NCBI GenBank assembly: GCA_039028895.1
Contig: JBCCHF010000004.1
Coordinates: forward strand, 124,001-188,000
Length of the DNA stretch: 64,000 nucleotides
Source: JAHDCJ01 sp039028895
GTDB lineage: Bacteria; Bacteroidota; Bacteroidia; Chitinophagales; Saprospiraceae
Reading direction: 5' to 3'
Position 1 is the stretch's first letter, and each line of letters starts with the position of its first letter. Below are positions 1 to 9,610 of the stretch, piece after piece. Position numbers and translations under genes: made by a program. The notes beneath the pieces are model-generated. The model made no database searches. It worked only from the letters and a program-made list of their open reading frames with translations, and was not told where the DNA came from.

Positions 1-688
1 GAGTGGTTTCGACTTCAAGCTCCGGATTATTTTCTTCTGTGTTGGCAACTTCTGCCTCTTCTATTTTTTCTTCTTTCGCATCAGGTTGCTCTGCAACTAC
101 TTCTTCTTTTCCTGGATTCTCTTCCGGCTTAACTTCTGCTGTGGTTTCAGGATTTTTTTCTTTATTGACCGCAGCATTAGTCTCTTCATTCGTCGGTGTC
201 ACCTCTGATCTTGAATCATCAGGTGATGTACTAGAACGTTCCACTGAAAAAGAAAAATCGACATCTGTTGGTGGGAGGCATGTTTTGTCGTTGCATGTCA
301 TAAATGTCAGATACCCAGTCGCCGTACCTTTAACTTCAGTAATTTTCACCTTCTGGACAAAAGTGACCTTCTTTTTGAAATAACGAAGTGTCATGTCAAA
401 AATCTGGCTGTGTTCTTCTTTGATATCGCCAACTTCCTGAACCTTTCCTACCAGATTGAAGCCTTTGACTTCCTCAAATTCGAAAGCAGTCGGTATTGGC
501 CCGCCTTCTTCAATATGTTGAGAATAAACGTGCCATCCAGACTCAATCGTAGATGTAAACTGGAGTTCGTATTCGTTTTCAGCCGTCTTTTTGGTATCAA
601 AAGACCATTTGACAGGTTCGAGGATCTGTCCAAAACTGGCAGAAGCACCTAGACAAAGGACAAATAAAAGTGAGAGAAACCTTGACAT
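1..688 (-). CDS. dsbD: Thiol:disulfide interchange protein DsbD, N-terminal part (cut by window edge)
   Basis: The frame runs open from an ATG at 688 to the window edge (229 residues seen). Residues 1-20 form a signal peptide. Residues 22-150 look like the periplasmic DsbD N-terminal (alpha) domain, with the cysteine pair C132 and C137 in MTCNDKTCLPP. In DsbD this pair passes electrons from the membrane domain to periplasmic partners. Residues 151-229 are a Glu/Pro/Thr-rich linker that presumably leads to the membrane and thioredoxin-like domains beyond the window. The gene lies downstream of purQ on the same strand but has its own -7 box at 730-737. The family call is firm for the N domain; the rest of the protein is inferred. 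Confidence 0.82.
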   Translation of the reverse strand, partial: MSRFLSLLFVLCLGASASFGQILEPVKWSFDTKKTAENEYELQFTSTIESGWHVYSQHIEEGGPIPTAFEFEEVKGFNLVGKVQEVGDIKEEHSQIFDMTLRYFKKKVTFVQKVKITEVKGTATGYLTFMTCNDKTCLPPTDVDFSFSVERSSTSPDDSRSEVTPTNEETNAAVNKEKNPETTAEVKPEENPGKEEVVAEQPDAKEEKIEEAEVANTEENNPELEVETT

Positions 689-729
689 AAGAAGCGAATT
701 TGTGATTATTAATTTACGCTGGGGTGGTA

Positions 730-737
730 CAAATATA
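730..737 (-). promoter_or_regulatory. Bacteroidota -7 box upstream of dsbD
   Basis: On the minus strand this reads TATATTTG, a full match to TAnnTTTG. It would start transcription near 723, giving a leader of about 35 bases before the dsbD ATG at 688. No clear TTG -33 element lies at the usual spacing. Confidence 0.45.
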
Positions 738-805
738 ATGCGCACCTTGCTGGTTGTCAGTTAATAAAAAGTTAATTGACAAAAAAAGGTCCGAAGCCTT
801 ACAAA

Positions 806-1519
806 TTAAACTGTTACGCTAATTTTTGTTACCAAAGACTCAAACAAGATGCGACCATCTGTGTTTCCAAGTGCATCTTCAGATGCGCGTTCAGGGTGAG
901 GCATCATGCCAAACACATTCCTATTGGCATTACAAATACCAGCGATATTGTTTACAGCTCCATTGGGGTTAGCCTCATCTGTGATATTACCATCTTCATC
1001 GCAGTACCGGAAAAGGACTTGGTCGTTAGCTTCAAGCCTTGCGATAGTTTCCGCATCAGCATAATAACGACCTTCTGCATGTGCTATCGGAATTTTCAAG
1101 ACACTTTCAGCATTGATCAAACGCGTGACTGCGCTATTTGGGGTAGCTGCTTTCAAGTGAATATTCTTACAAATAAATTTTTGGTTTACATTTCTGAGGA
1201 GGACACCTGGCAATAACCCCATTTCACACAGGATCTGGAAACCATTACAGATACCAAAGATGTATCCGCCATTTTCGGCGAAAGCTCGAACGGCTTTCAT
1301 GATCGGGGAAAAACTGGCAATAGCGCCACAACGCAGGTAATCTCCGTACGAAAATCCACCAGGCAGAATAATGCAATCACCGGGGCCATACCCTTCAAGT
1401 GATTCGTTTTTATGCCATAATTCTTCCACTTCCTGGCCCATAACTTCGCCAAGGACGTGCATCATATCATGGTCACAATTTGAACCTGGGAAAACAACTA
1501 CTCCAAATTTCATTTGCAA
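806..1519 (-). CDS. purQ: Phosphoribosylformylglycinamidine synthase subunit PurQ (glutaminase)
   Basis: This is the class I glutamine amidotransferase subunit of FGAM synthase, which supplies ammonia to PurL in de novo purine synthesis in the cytosol. The sequence shows the start FGVVVFPGSNCD, the oxyanion-strand motif LPGGFSYGD (52-60), nucleophile C91 in GICNGFQ, and the triad His/Glu as H208 and E210 in MMPHPE. The length of 237 residues suits the small separate PurQ type, so this genome should carry a small PurL and probably PurS rather than the large fused PurL; neither is in the window. The start may be the second ATG (residue 3, MKFGVV). purN is 39 kb away, so the purine genes are scattered. 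Confidence 0.95.
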   Translation of the reverse strand: MQMKFGVVVFPGSNCDHDMMHVLGEVMGQEVEELWHKNESLEGYGPGDCIILPGGFSYGDYLRCGAIASFSPIMKAVRAFAENGGYIFGICNGFQILCEMGLLPGVLLRNVNQKFICKNIHLKAATPNSAVTRLINAESVLKIPIAHAEGRYYADAETIARLEANDQVLFRYCDEDGNITDEANPNGAVNNIAGICNANRNVFGMMPHPERASEDALGNTDGRILFESLVTKISVTV

Positions 1520-1576
1520 TTTGTTTTAACAAAAAGAAAAAAATGACCGCAACTTGCGATGATCATCATTTACTGT

Positions 1577-2563
1577 CTACCCTAAAATAATTTCCCAGTA
1601 CTGGAACCCAAAGTAGAGCATCAATAAGAATAGATGCAAAAATTCTGAAATTGGTTTATTTCGGATGTTCAGAAAATGAAGGCACAAAAATACAGATATT
1701 GGTACGCAAATAATAATCAAATGTTCTGTTTGTACACCAGCCTGCATAAATATCGACAGGGCAGCAACAGGGATGGACCAAAACAAAAGCCAAATGTATT
1801 TCTGAATCTGGATCTTGGTCTTTGATAATAAGCCCTGGATATTGACAAACGATAACATAATTATGAACCCTGAAAAAATGACTTTCACCCATACCCGCCA
1901 GTTATTCTGGATATCAAAATCAAGAAATCCATAATTGGGAAGTATTTGCGTAGTCCAGAAAGAATTCAGGCTGTCTACCCAGAAGAAATAGGTGCATAGT
2001 AGCAGGTACGGGGTTAAAAACCCAATCACCAAAACGATAATTTCGCGAAAGCGGAGTTGGATCAACATGGCAATACCCATAATGCCCAGCAAGAGGTATA
2101 CACCAATCGACAGATAGAACAAACTGCCGATAGCTAACCAGAAGCCAACATTGAAGATCGACCCCATCGAAGATCTCGACTTGTAGATGCTGAATAACTC
2201 AAAAAGTGCAATAATGTAAAAGGTCAGTGCCATTAAAATCGGACTCAGGACAACAGCATCTTTAATTACTGAAACAGCAAATACGTAAAAAACTGCAGGG
2301 AAATAGGTGACGTTTCGCGTGATCTTGAATCGATTGACCAATGCATTGACAAGTAATGCCTGGATAACGATAAAAGCCAGGGCAGCAATCGTATCCCAAA
2401 CCGTTTTTTCAGGAATAAAATCAAGAATCAACTGGCTGAAAAGACCACTCGAACTACCCTCCCAAACCTGGGGAAAAAGGAAGGCTTGCAAGTTGAGCAA
2501 AACCGCGTACAAAGCCACAAGTATTGCAGCCAGCGGACTATTGGTTCTGAATAGTTGAAGCAC
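1577..2563 (-). CDS. Polytopic membrane protein, DUF6427-like
   Basis: The 328 residues contain many hydrophobic segments separated by short loops, and there are no catalytic motifs. The start LFRTNSPLAAILVALYAV and the overall layout resemble the Bacteroidota family DUF6427, whose role is unknown. It lies 57 bases upstream of purQ on the same strand and could be co-transcribed with it. I recognise it from general resemblance only. A glycosyltransferase-like or EpsG-like membrane protein is an alternative I cannot exclude. Confidence 0.6.
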   Translation of the reverse strand: MLQLFRTNSPLAAILVALYAVLLNLQAFLFPQVWEGSSSGLFSQLILDFIPEKTVWDTIAALAFIVIQALLVNALVNRFKITRNVTYFPAVFYVFAVSVIKDAVVLSPILMALTFYIIALFELFSIYKSRSSMGSIFNVGFWLAIGSLFYLSIGVYLLLGIMGIAMLIQLRFREIIVLVIGFLTPYLLLCTYFFWVDSLNSFWTTQILPNYGFLDFDIQNNWRVWVKVIFSGFIIMLSFVNIQGLLSKTKIQIQKYIWLLFWSIPVAALSIFMQAGVQTEHLIIICVPISVFLCLHFLNIRNKPISEFLHLFLLMLYFGFQYWEIILG

Positions 2564-2691
2564 GAAAAATTACGCGATAATTATTTGGTGAAAAACCAAA
2601 GGTAATAAAGTTTGAAAGCAACAGGAAAGCTAAACCGCGATTATTCTCCCTTTCCGGTAAACCGGGAGAAAAGGCTGGCGTCAAAAGGGTA

Positions 2692-4140
2692 CTAATAAAT
2701 AAATTTCACAAGTCGGAGGTCGCCGCGTCTTTCACTGGGTACGATTAACTCGTTAGAAGATAACTGCATGCCCTCCCTGAAAAGCAGATAAATGTCATCA
2801 TCATCGGTATTGAGAATATTCTTTCTTTTACTCTGACCATCACCAAGTACAATATATTCATTCACATTAGTATCTTGTTTAATCTCATCATTGTAAAGGA
2901 AACGCAGGCTGTTGCGCGTTTTTAACAGGAAGTATGAGGAATAACGCGCCCTGTCATCTTGTGAAAATTGCCGTTTGCGCAGCAATTCTTTCCAATGAGT
3001 ATCACCATTGGGATGGATCGAAATAAGCAAAATATCGTTATAATGGTAATCGACCTGATAACCGATGGCATTATCAGGATTGTAGAAACTATTATAACTG
3101 GTTGCCCTTCTTGTATATTTCTTATTGCGCTCAGCGACCATCAATAAACCTCCATCTCTGCGAAGCACCAGTTCCTGCACGGAAACTTCACCAAAACCCA
3201 CTTCTTTTTTTATTTCTTTTCCAAGGATGGAGGTAACAAACTTTTCATCGAAATCGGAAAAGTGTATGAAGTAATCTTCTGGGTTTTGCGGGTTTATCCG
3301 TAGATAGAAATGACCATTTGTTTCTCCATATTTTTTATTGGAAAACAACCCTGCTCCTACCAGTCTATTATTGAGATTATCGACCTGGAACTCTACATCG
3401 AGCCAGAGTTTACCTTTCATCCCGATATTATATCGCCGCTGTTGTTGTAGGTCTATATCATACCCGAGCACCTCAAACCTGGAAGTATTGCGTTTGGCTT
3501 TTTTATTATCTCTTTCGAGAATCAAAAAGCCATTTCCCTTGTTGTCGACCAGCGCCTGGACAAAATCTCTCTGAAAATCAAATTCAATAGGTTTGACCTG
3601 GATCTGCCACAAGTTTTCCATGGTTTTAAGGTCAAAACAGGTGGCATATATTTTAGAGTTGATATCCGAATCGTATAAAAAGATTTTGGACTTATCGTTA
3701 GAGACAACAAGGTCTAATGCATTTGTGGCGCGGGGAACGAATGAAATCAAAGTAGATGAGCGCATGGTATCTGCTTCGGGTGAAAACTCCATGGCTCTGA
3801 CATAGATCTTCCCTCTTTTGAAATACCTGTAAACCATGGTAAAATGGTCTTTTTGGGGAATTACTTCCAGTACTCGCGCTCTTCTGCTTTCCAGGTTGAT
3901 TTTTTTCTCCCATGACATCTCCATCTCCTGGTTATAAGAAAAGATCTTCAGAATATCGCCTTTGTCTTTAAACAGTAAAATTTCGTCATTGAGCTTGCCG
4001 ATAATACGATAATCATCATCATTCCTGACAGAAAGTTCTTCAGAAACCCTAACCTCCTGGCCAATGGAGAGGAAAGCAAATAACAACAGTATGATTGTAG
4101 CGCTTATCTTCATAAATCTGAAAGTAGATTTGATCTTCAC
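2692..4140 (-). CDS. Exported protein of unknown function
   Basis: The 482 residues begin with a signal peptide. The better start may be the internal Met at residue 10 (position 4113), which gives MKISATIILLLFAFLSIGQ. The mature part is mixed beta-rich sequence with many aromatic and basic residues and repeated short strands (for example DDYRIIGKLNDEILLFKDKG), compatible with a beta-propeller-like fold. I see no catalytic motif and no T9SS sorting domain. A long intergenic stretch with a plausible promoter (4237-4265) precedes it, so it probably has its own transcript. It is probably periplasmic or outer-membrane associated. Confidence 0.7.
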   Translation of the reverse strand: MKIKSTFRFMKISATIILLLFAFLSIGQEVRVSEELSVRNDDDYRIIGKLNDEILLFKDKGDILKIFSYNQEMEMSWEKKINLESRRARVLEVIPQKDHFTMVYRYFKRGKIYVRAMEFSPEADTMRSSTLISFVPRATNALDLVVSNDKSKIFLYDSDINSKIYATCFDLKTMENLWQIQVKPIEFDFQRDFVQALVDNKGNGFLILERDNKKAKRNTSRFEVLGYDIDLQQQRRYNIGMKGKLWLDVEFQVDNLNNRLVGAGLFSNKKYGETNGHFYLRINPQNPEDYFIHFSDFDEKFVTSILGKEIKKEVGFGEVSVQELVLRRDGGLLMVAERNKKYTRRATSYNSFYNPDNAIGYQVDYHYNDILLISIHPNGDTHWKELLRKRQFSQDDRARYSSYFLLKTRNSLRFLYNDEIKQDTNVNEYIVLGDGQSKRKNILNTDDDDIYLLFREGMQLSSNELIVPSERRGDLRLVKFIY

Positions 4141-4704
4141 TTTGGTAATTTGGATTAAAGGATCAAGTTAAAACAGATTATAATTTATTTCAACCCTGAT
4201 AATAAAACGAATTCAAACCAAAAATGCTTGTGCATTCAAAAATAATTTCTGTTCAATGTAAACAAAATGACAATATTCTACCATTTGTTGCAAACGAACA
4301 ACTGTATGTTATGTCACGTTTACCGAATTCACCCCAATTCAAACCTGCAAATTTCGTAATGAAATTGGCAATTTGAGACTCAAAACACCATAATTATATT
4401 GATTTTCAGAATTTTCCATCACCTAACGACATTACCTGAACCGTCACATTTTAAGAGAAGCCATCTTTGGTTGAATTTTTCAATTTGTAGTTATTACATC
4501 TGCACAGCTGATTTTTTTTTACAGTTAATGCCTTTACCAAATGTGTAAAGACATTTCTTCGACCGATCCAAAAACGAACAACCGGAAAGTAAATCAAATT
4601 TGAACAAACCGCCCCAACGGGCTATAAGCGAGCGTGTTTTTTGTTTTTTGGATGAAGGGCCGTCTATTCGAAAGATTGGATGGCCCGACTTTTATGGATG
4701 GTCG
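4141..4704. other. 564-base intergenic region between birA and the exported-protein gene
   Basis: This AT-rich stretch has no convincing reading frame on either strand. It contains a probable minus-strand promoter at 4237-4265 and a small hairpin GCCC-CAAC-GGGC at 4611-4622 near the 3' end of birA. I see no RNA gene, riboswitch or transposon remnant. Confidence 0.5.
4237..4265 (-). promoter_or_regulatory. Probable promoter of the exported-protein gene
   Basis: On the minus strand a TTG (4265-4263) is followed after 18 bases by TATTTTTG (4244-4237), matching TAnnTTTG. Transcription would begin near 4230, about 90 bases before the start codon at 4140. Confidence 0.4.
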
Positions 4705-5472
4705 CTATAAATCGAACTCAATCTCCTTGAAACCGAACGTCTTTAATTCGCCTTTATCGTCTACTAACTCCAGTTTTCCGTCTTGATTGACCCCGGTGAT
4801 CTTTCCGGTAAATTTTTGATCACCGCTTTTGAAAGGACTCCTTTGGGCATAGCGGTATAATGCTGCGATGTAATCATTTCGCAAGCGATCATAATGACCT
4901 GCTCTCAGTTGAAGATACCTGGCTTCAACATGCCAAAACAAGGCTTGTTTGACTTCTTCAAGATCGAAGATAGTACCGGTTATATCTCTCCATGAAACTG
5001 GATTGGGTAAGTGGTTTGGGAAAACCGTTTGGTTGATGTTAAGGCCAACACCAATTACCGTGGCTGAAATTTGGTTACCTGAAATTGTATTTTCGATCAG
5101 TATCCCGCCGGCTTTGTTGTTGCCAAACAAAATGTCATTGGGCCACTTGAGACATACATCTGCCTCCAAATATGCGTTACATAGGTCATAGACACCAAGT
5201 GAGATAGCCTGATTAAGTAAAAATTGACGATTAGGGGGCAAAAACCCAGGATAAAGAATAATGCTTAAGGTGATGTTTTCGGCAGGAGAACTTAACCAGG
5301 TACTGCCAAATTGTCCTTTACCCTTGGTTTGTTCGCTTGCCGAAATGACAGTTCCCTCAGTTGGTTTGCTTTTTGATAAGAGTTCTTGAGCTGAAATATT
5401 GGTTGACTCAAGGCTCTGAAACTCAAATAGAACCTTTCCAATAAATAGGGTGTTAAATTCCTTAAGCGGCAT
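4705..5472 (-). CDS. birA: Biotin--[acetyl-CoA-carboxylase] ligase, group I (no HTH)
   Basis: The enzyme activates biotin with ATP and attaches it to the lysine of biotin carboxyl carrier proteins. Visible motifs are the biotinyl-AMP loop GKGQFGSTW (51-59), KWPNDI (109-114) and AGGILIE (121-127) with an adjacent lysine, K120, where the family has its catalytic lysine. A short C-terminal beta domain ends the 255 residues. The N-terminal winged helix of E. coli BirA is missing, so it should not be a repressor. The loop carries Lys and Gln where many homologues have Arg (GRGR), a mild deviation. It is divergent from rsfS, with start regions only about 60 bases apart. Confidence 0.92.
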   Translation of the reverse strand: MPLKEFNTLFIGKVLFEFQSLESTNISAQELLSKSKPTEGTVISASEQTKGKGQFGSTWLSSPAENITLSIILYPGFLPPNRQFLLNQAISLGVYDLCNAYLEADVCLKWPNDILFGNNKAGGILIENTISGNQISATVIGVGLNINQTVFPNHLPNPVSWRDITGTIFDLEEVKQALFWHVEARYLQLRAGHYDRLRNDYIAALYRYAQRSPFKSGDQKFTGKITGVNQDGKLELVDDKGELKTFGFKEIEFDL

Positions 5473-5530
5473 TAATTTATTATTTTTACCAATTGGAGTA
5501 TTGACAATTTATAACAACGAAATTAAAAAT

Positions 5531-5917
5531 TTGAGCGTAGATAGAGATCTCATCAGAGAAGAATTAAATACCGAAGCGTTGAATGCATTTCTTATAGAGC
5601 GCATTCAAGATATAAAAGCAAAAGATATCGTTAAGTTGGATTTGAGAAAACTTGAAGAAGCACCAACAGATTTCTTTATTATTTGCGAGGGAGAGTCCCT
5701 CATCCAGGTTAAAGCAATTGCCGACCACATTATTTCTGAAGTAAAAAAACACACAGGCCAGATACCTAACCATGTTGAAGGAAAAACCAATTCTACTTGG
5801 ATACTGGTCGATTACTTCACCACTGTGGTCCATATTTTTTTCAAAGACACGAGAAAATTTTATCAATTGGAAAGCCTGTGGAGTGACGCAGATACTGTGG
5901 AATATGAAAACCTTTAG
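5531..5917 (+). CDS. rsfS: Ribosome silencing factor RsfS (YbeB/Iojap)
   Basis: RsfS binds ribosomal protein L14 and blocks subunit joining during starvation. The core shows KDIVKLDLRKL, the family signature APTDFFIICEGES, the HVEGK segment and WILVDYFTTVVHIF. The open frame extends upstream to an ATG at 5450, but that ATG lies inside the divergent birA gene and the added residues do not look like family sequence. I therefore prefer the TTG at 5531 (128 residues); the TTG at 5501 is also possible. A near-consensus -7 box (TATTTTTA, 5481-5488) would fit either downstream start. The gene precedes ftsH in the same direction. Confidence 0.88.
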   Translation: MSVDRDLIREELNTEALNAFLIERIQDIKAKDIVKLDLRKLEEAPTDFFIICEGESLIQVKAIADHIISEVKKHTGQIPNHVEGKTNSTWILVDYFTTVVHIFFKDTRKFYQLESLWSDADTVEYENL

Positions 5918-6005
5918 CGATTCCCGTTTGTTTCTGATATAAATTCCGGTAAGGAAAATAAAACCCCTGCAACTCAGGGTAAACATTAAACGACTCTTAT
6001 TATCA

Positions 6006-8021
6006 ATGGATAACGAATATAAAAACGGAAATAACGAAAACCAGGACGACAATAAGCCTCTTGGACCGAAATTCAACTATTATTGGATTTATGGGATCAT
6101 TGCTGTTATTCTCCTTGGTATTAACCTTTGGGGTGTTACTAACACCGCCAAAGAGTTAAAATGGACCAAGTTTGAGCGGATCGTCAAGAAAGGTGATATC
6201 GAGAAATTAGAGATCATCAATAAAGAACTAGCCTATGTCTACATAGAAAAAGATGCACTTGAAGATGAAGAATATGACGATGTTTCTCAAACAAAACTAA
6301 GGTATACCAATCCTGGCCCTCACTATATTTTTAACATAGGAGATATCAAGGTATTTGACGACAAGCTTGCCAACCTCCAAAAAGATATCGCCGATGAGGA
6401 TAAAATATACCCTGACTACCGTACCAAACGCAATTGGATGGGTGATGTATTGGGTTGGGTTATCCCAATTGCCATTATCGTTGTCATTTGGATTTTCATT
6501 ATGCGCCGTGTAGGGGCTGGTGGAGCCGGACCAGGTGCCCAGATCTTCAATATCGGCAAATCAAAAGCCACTCTTTTTGATCGCGATCAGAAAGTAAATG
6601 TAACCTTCAAAGATGTTGCTGGCCTCGATGAAGCCAAAGAGGAAGTAATGGAAGTCGTTGACTTTCTGAAGAATCCTAAAAAATATACAGCCCTCGGTGG
6701 TAAAATCCCTAAAGGGGTACTGCTGGTAGGCCCTCCTGGTACCGGTAAAACCCTATTGGCCAAAGCTGTAGCTGGTGAGGCTGCAGTGCCTTTTTTCACC
6801 ATATCTGGTTCAGACTTCGTAGAAATGTTCGTTGGTGTTGGTGCATCAAGAGTGCGTGACTTGTTTAAGCAGGCGCGCGAGAAAGCTCCATGTATCATTT
6901 TCATTGACGAGATAGATGCTATTGGTCGTGCCCGTGGTAGAAATGCCCTTAACGGGAATGATGAAAGAGAAAACACCCTTAACCAGTTACTGGTTGAAAT
7001 GGATGGCTTTAGCACCGAAAAAGGTGTAATCCTGATGGCTGCAACTAACCGACCTGACGTGCTCGACACTGCCTTGCTGAGACCTGGTCGTGTTGACAGA
7101 CAAATTGGAATTGACAAGCCAGACCTCAAAGGCCGCTTCGAAATATTCAAGGTTCATCTCAAGCCAATTAAAATCGGTCCGGACGTTGATCCCAAAGTGC
7201 TTGCCGAGCAAACTCCAGGCTTCGCTGGTGCTGACATTGCCAACATCTGTAATGAAGCAGCTCTTGTTGCCGCAAGACGTGACAAGTCTGAAGTTGGAAT
7301 GGACGACTTCAACTATGCCCTGGACAGGATAATTGGTGGTCTTGAGAAGAAAAACAAATTAATCTCCCCTGCAGAGAAAAAAATTATCGCTTACCACGAA
7401 GCAGGCCATGCCATTTGTGGCTGGTTCCTTGAGCATGCCTCGCCGCTTGTCAAGGTAACCATCGTTCCTCGCGGAATCGGCACACTTGGTTATGCGCAAT
7501 ACCTGCCAAAAGAAGAATACATCACTACAACCGAACAGTTGCTTGACCGTATGTGTATGACCTTAGGAGGCCGTGCAGCCGAATCAGTGACCTTTGGCAA
7601 GATATCAACTGGTGCCCAAAGTGACCTCGACCAGATAACAAAAATGGGTTATGGCATGATAGCAATCTATGGCATGAACCAAAAGGTCGGCAATGTCTCA
7701 TTCTACGACATGATGAACCAAAATCAGTTCGCCAAGCCGTATTCTGACGACACTGCCACAATGATCGACAATGAGGTCAGGCTGTTAATCAATGACCAAT
7801 ACAAAAGAGCTAAAAAACTGCTCAAAGAGCGGAAAAAAGAGCTCGAAATATTGGCCAACGAATTACTTGAAAAAGAAGTCTTGCTCAAGTCTGATGTCGA
7901 AAGACTCATAGGGCCTCCACCATTTGGTCACAAAGGTGAGGTATTTGAGACTGGCAATAATTCCGAAAATGGTCTTGATACCGATTCTTCGGACGAAATT
8001 GTTAAAATAGAGGAGGACTGA
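6006..8021 (+). CDS. ftsH: ATP-dependent zinc metalloprotease FtsH
   Basis: A membrane-anchored AAA+ protease that removes misfolded membrane proteins and short-lived regulators. It has two N-terminal membrane segments (about 26-44 and 148-168) around a periplasmic domain, Walker A GPPGTGKT (242-249), Walker B IIFIDEIDA, the second region of homology ending in LRPGRVDRQI, and the zinc site HEAGH (464-468) within the peptidase domain. The length of 671 residues is normal, and the acidic C-terminal tail is typical. It follows rsfS by 88 bases; a shared transcript is possible. Confidence 0.97.
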   Translation: MDNEYKNGNNENQDDNKPLGPKFNYYWIYGIIAVILLGINLWGVTNTAKELKWTKFERIVKKGDIEKLEIINKELAYVYIEKDALEDEEYDDVSQTKLRYTNPGPHYIFNIGDIKVFDDKLANLQKDIADEDKIYPDYRTKRNWMGDVLGWVIPIAIIVVIWIFIMRRVGAGGAGPGAQIFNIGKSKATLFDRDQKVNVTFKDVAGLDEAKEEVMEVVDFLKNPKKYTALGGKIPKGVLLVGPPGTGKTLLAKAVAGEAAVPFFTISGSDFVEMFVGVGASRVRDLFKQAREKAPCIIFIDEIDAIGRARGRNALNGNDERENTLNQLLVEMDGFSTEKGVILMAATNRPDVLDTALLRPGRVDRQIGIDKPDLKGRFEIFKVHLKPIKIGPDVDPKVLAEQTPGFAGADIANICNEAALVAARRDKSEVGMDDFNYALDRIIGGLEKKNKLISPAEKKIIAYHEAGHAICGWFLEHASPLVKVTIVPRGIGTLGYAQYLPKEEYITTTEQLLDRMCMTLGGRAAESVTFGKISTGAQSDLDQITKMGYGMIAIYGMNQKVGNVSFYDMMNQNQFAKPYSDDTATMIDNEVRLLINDQYKRAKKLLKERKKELEILANELLEKEVLLKSDVERLIGPPPFGHKGEVFETGNNSENGLDTDSSDEIVKIEED

Positions 8022-8218
8022 ATATCACATTCTGACTTTTTGTAGTCTTCCTTTCTTCCACTTTTTGGTCTTTTCTTTGTTTAATTGGCAAATAACTATA
8101 CAATTGCCCTGTCACGCCTATTTATTTTTTATATACAATAGTGCTTTGACAAAGATGGATATTGTCCATGCTATGTATAGACCCATTTCCTGAACTATTC
8201 TTTTTAAACAAAGACATT

Positions 8219-9553
8219 ATGAGACTGCCTTTTTTACTGGCTTTTATTTTGCTTGTTTTTTCCTTTTCTATTCTAGCACAAGGAGAACTTAAAGCAGCTG
8301 TAGACCCACCCAAATCTAAAGACGATATTGTATTGTTACCTGGCCTGGCTAATCTGAAACCAAACAAGGCCCTTCAGATTGCCGAAGAGCTATATAGAGT
8401 AGGCGACAAAGCCGGAGCCTATCACTACTACCTGGCCTATCACGCTAAGCGTCGTGGCAACAAATATGCACAATACCGTCTAGCAGAAACCGCATTATTT
8501 GTACGCAACTATCTTGGTGCCCATAATTTTGCCAATGGCTTGCTCAAAAAGGAAAAGAAATTTCCTAAAGTGCACTATTACAATGGCATTGCGCTCAAAT
8601 CTCTTGGTGAATACGACAAAGCAGTCACCGAGATGAATAAGTACATGATCAAATATAATCTCACAGGAGAAGATTCGATCTTAATTGCGCAACAGATCGA
8701 AGGTGCTGTAGTGGCCGCTGCTCACAGGCCTGCCCGTAACATAAAAGTCAAAGAGCTAAACAAAGACATTAACACCATCCATTCGGAAAATGGTGGTGCC
8801 ATGGCAGCACAAGGCCTCCTTTTTACTCATGTTGGTGAAGCTGGTAGTATTATTCGATTGGCCATGAATCCTGAGACTGGAAGGTCAAAAGTAGTTAGTC
8901 TTTCCGGAACCGTCAATCGGGCTGGTTATCAAAACTCTGACCCTTTCCTTTCCGAAGATGGGAAGACCTTATTCTTTACCCGTTGCAAATCTTCAAATAC
9001 TGGTGAAGTTGACTGCTCCATTTATGCTGGCACGCTCCAGGAAAAAGGTAAAGTGACCAACGTTCATAAACTTGGAAAAGGTATCAATCAACCTGGCTAC
9101 CTGGCCATGCAGCCGATAATTACCAAAAACGAATTTGGCCGTGAAATCCTTTATTTCGTTTCCAATAGGCCCGGTGGTTTTGGTGGATTTGACATTTGGT
9201 ATAGCATGCGCCTTAATGATGGTTCTTTCACCCGTGCCTATAATGTAGGCCGCAAGATCAACTCTGATTTCAACGAAACTACGCCATACTACGAGAACCA
9301 GGGAAGCACACTGTTTTTCAGCTCTGACCATCCCACTGGTTTTGGTGGATTTGACGTATATCGCATTCAAGGACTACAGCGCTACTGGGAAAAAGCCTAT
9401 AACATGGGCATGCCAGTTAACTCAAGTACCGATGACTATTATTTCCGGAAAACAGACGAAAAGACCGGATACCTGTCATCGAATCGCGCAGGCACCAAAT
9501 ATGCCATCCACGAAAATGATAGTGACGATATGTTTATTGTCAAATTTGAATAA
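8219..9553 (+). CDS. PorE-like envelope protein with TPR and PD40 repeats, no OmpA domain
   Basis: The frame is open from a TTG at 8162, but the ATG at 8219 gives a clean signal peptide (MRLPFLLAFILLVFSFSILAQ) and is preferred (444 residues). Then come TPR-like helices (about 45-150) and WD40-like PD40 blades, seen as repeats such as YFVSNRPGGFGGFDIWY and LFFSSDHPTGFGGFDVYR. Bacteroidota proteins with this start usually end in an OmpA peptidoglycan-binding domain, as in T9SS PorE. This one stops after the propeller. It probably acts in the periplasm or at the outer membrane; no partner is visible nearby. A longer relative is at 37602-40193. Confidence 0.8.
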   Translation: MRLPFLLAFILLVFSFSILAQGELKAAVDPPKSKDDIVLLPGLANLKPNKALQIAEELYRVGDKAGAYHYYLAYHAKRRGNKYAQYRLAETALFVRNYLGAHNFANGLLKKEKKFPKVHYYNGIALKSLGEYDKAVTEMNKYMIKYNLTGEDSILIAQQIEGAVVAAAHRPARNIKVKELNKDINTIHSENGGAMAAQGLLFTHVGEAGSIIRLAMNPETGRSKVVSLSGTVNRAGYQNSDPFLSEDGKTLFFTRCKSSNTGEVDCSIYAGTLQEKGKVTNVHKLGKGINQPGYLAMQPIITKNEFGREILYFVSNRPGGFGGFDIWYSMRLNDGSFTRAYNVGRKINSDFNETTPYYENQGSTLFFSSDHPTGFGGFDVYRIQGLQRYWEKAYNMGMPVNSSTDDYYFRKTDEKTGYLSSNRAGTKYAIHENDSDDMFIVKFE

Positions 9554-9572
9554 AACCGAAACTTACTTAACG

Positions 9573-9607
9573 AAAAAAGCCAGGACATCTAGTTCTGGCT
9601 TTTTTTT
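9573..9607 (+). terminator. Intrinsic terminator after the PD40 gene
   Basis: A 14-base-pair stem with one G-T wobble has arms AAAAAAGCCAGGAC and GTTCTGGCTTTTTT, an ATCTA loop and a T-run. It sits 20 bases after the stop codon. Confidence 0.85.
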
Positions 9608-9610
9608 GCG

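Noticed and set aside
3..383. Ser/Thr-rich open frame on the plus strand
   Set aside because: It is the antisense of the Glu-rich linker of dsbD; the minus frame has a signal peptide and the DsbD cysteine pair.
5450..5530. N-terminal extension of RsfS from the ATG at 5450
   Set aside because: It starts inside the divergent birA gene, runs through the likely promoter, and the added residues do not resemble the family.
5564..6076. Minus-strand frame of 170 residues opposite rsfS and the ftsH start
   Set aside because: It covers two well-recognised plus-strand genes and shows no domain features of its own.
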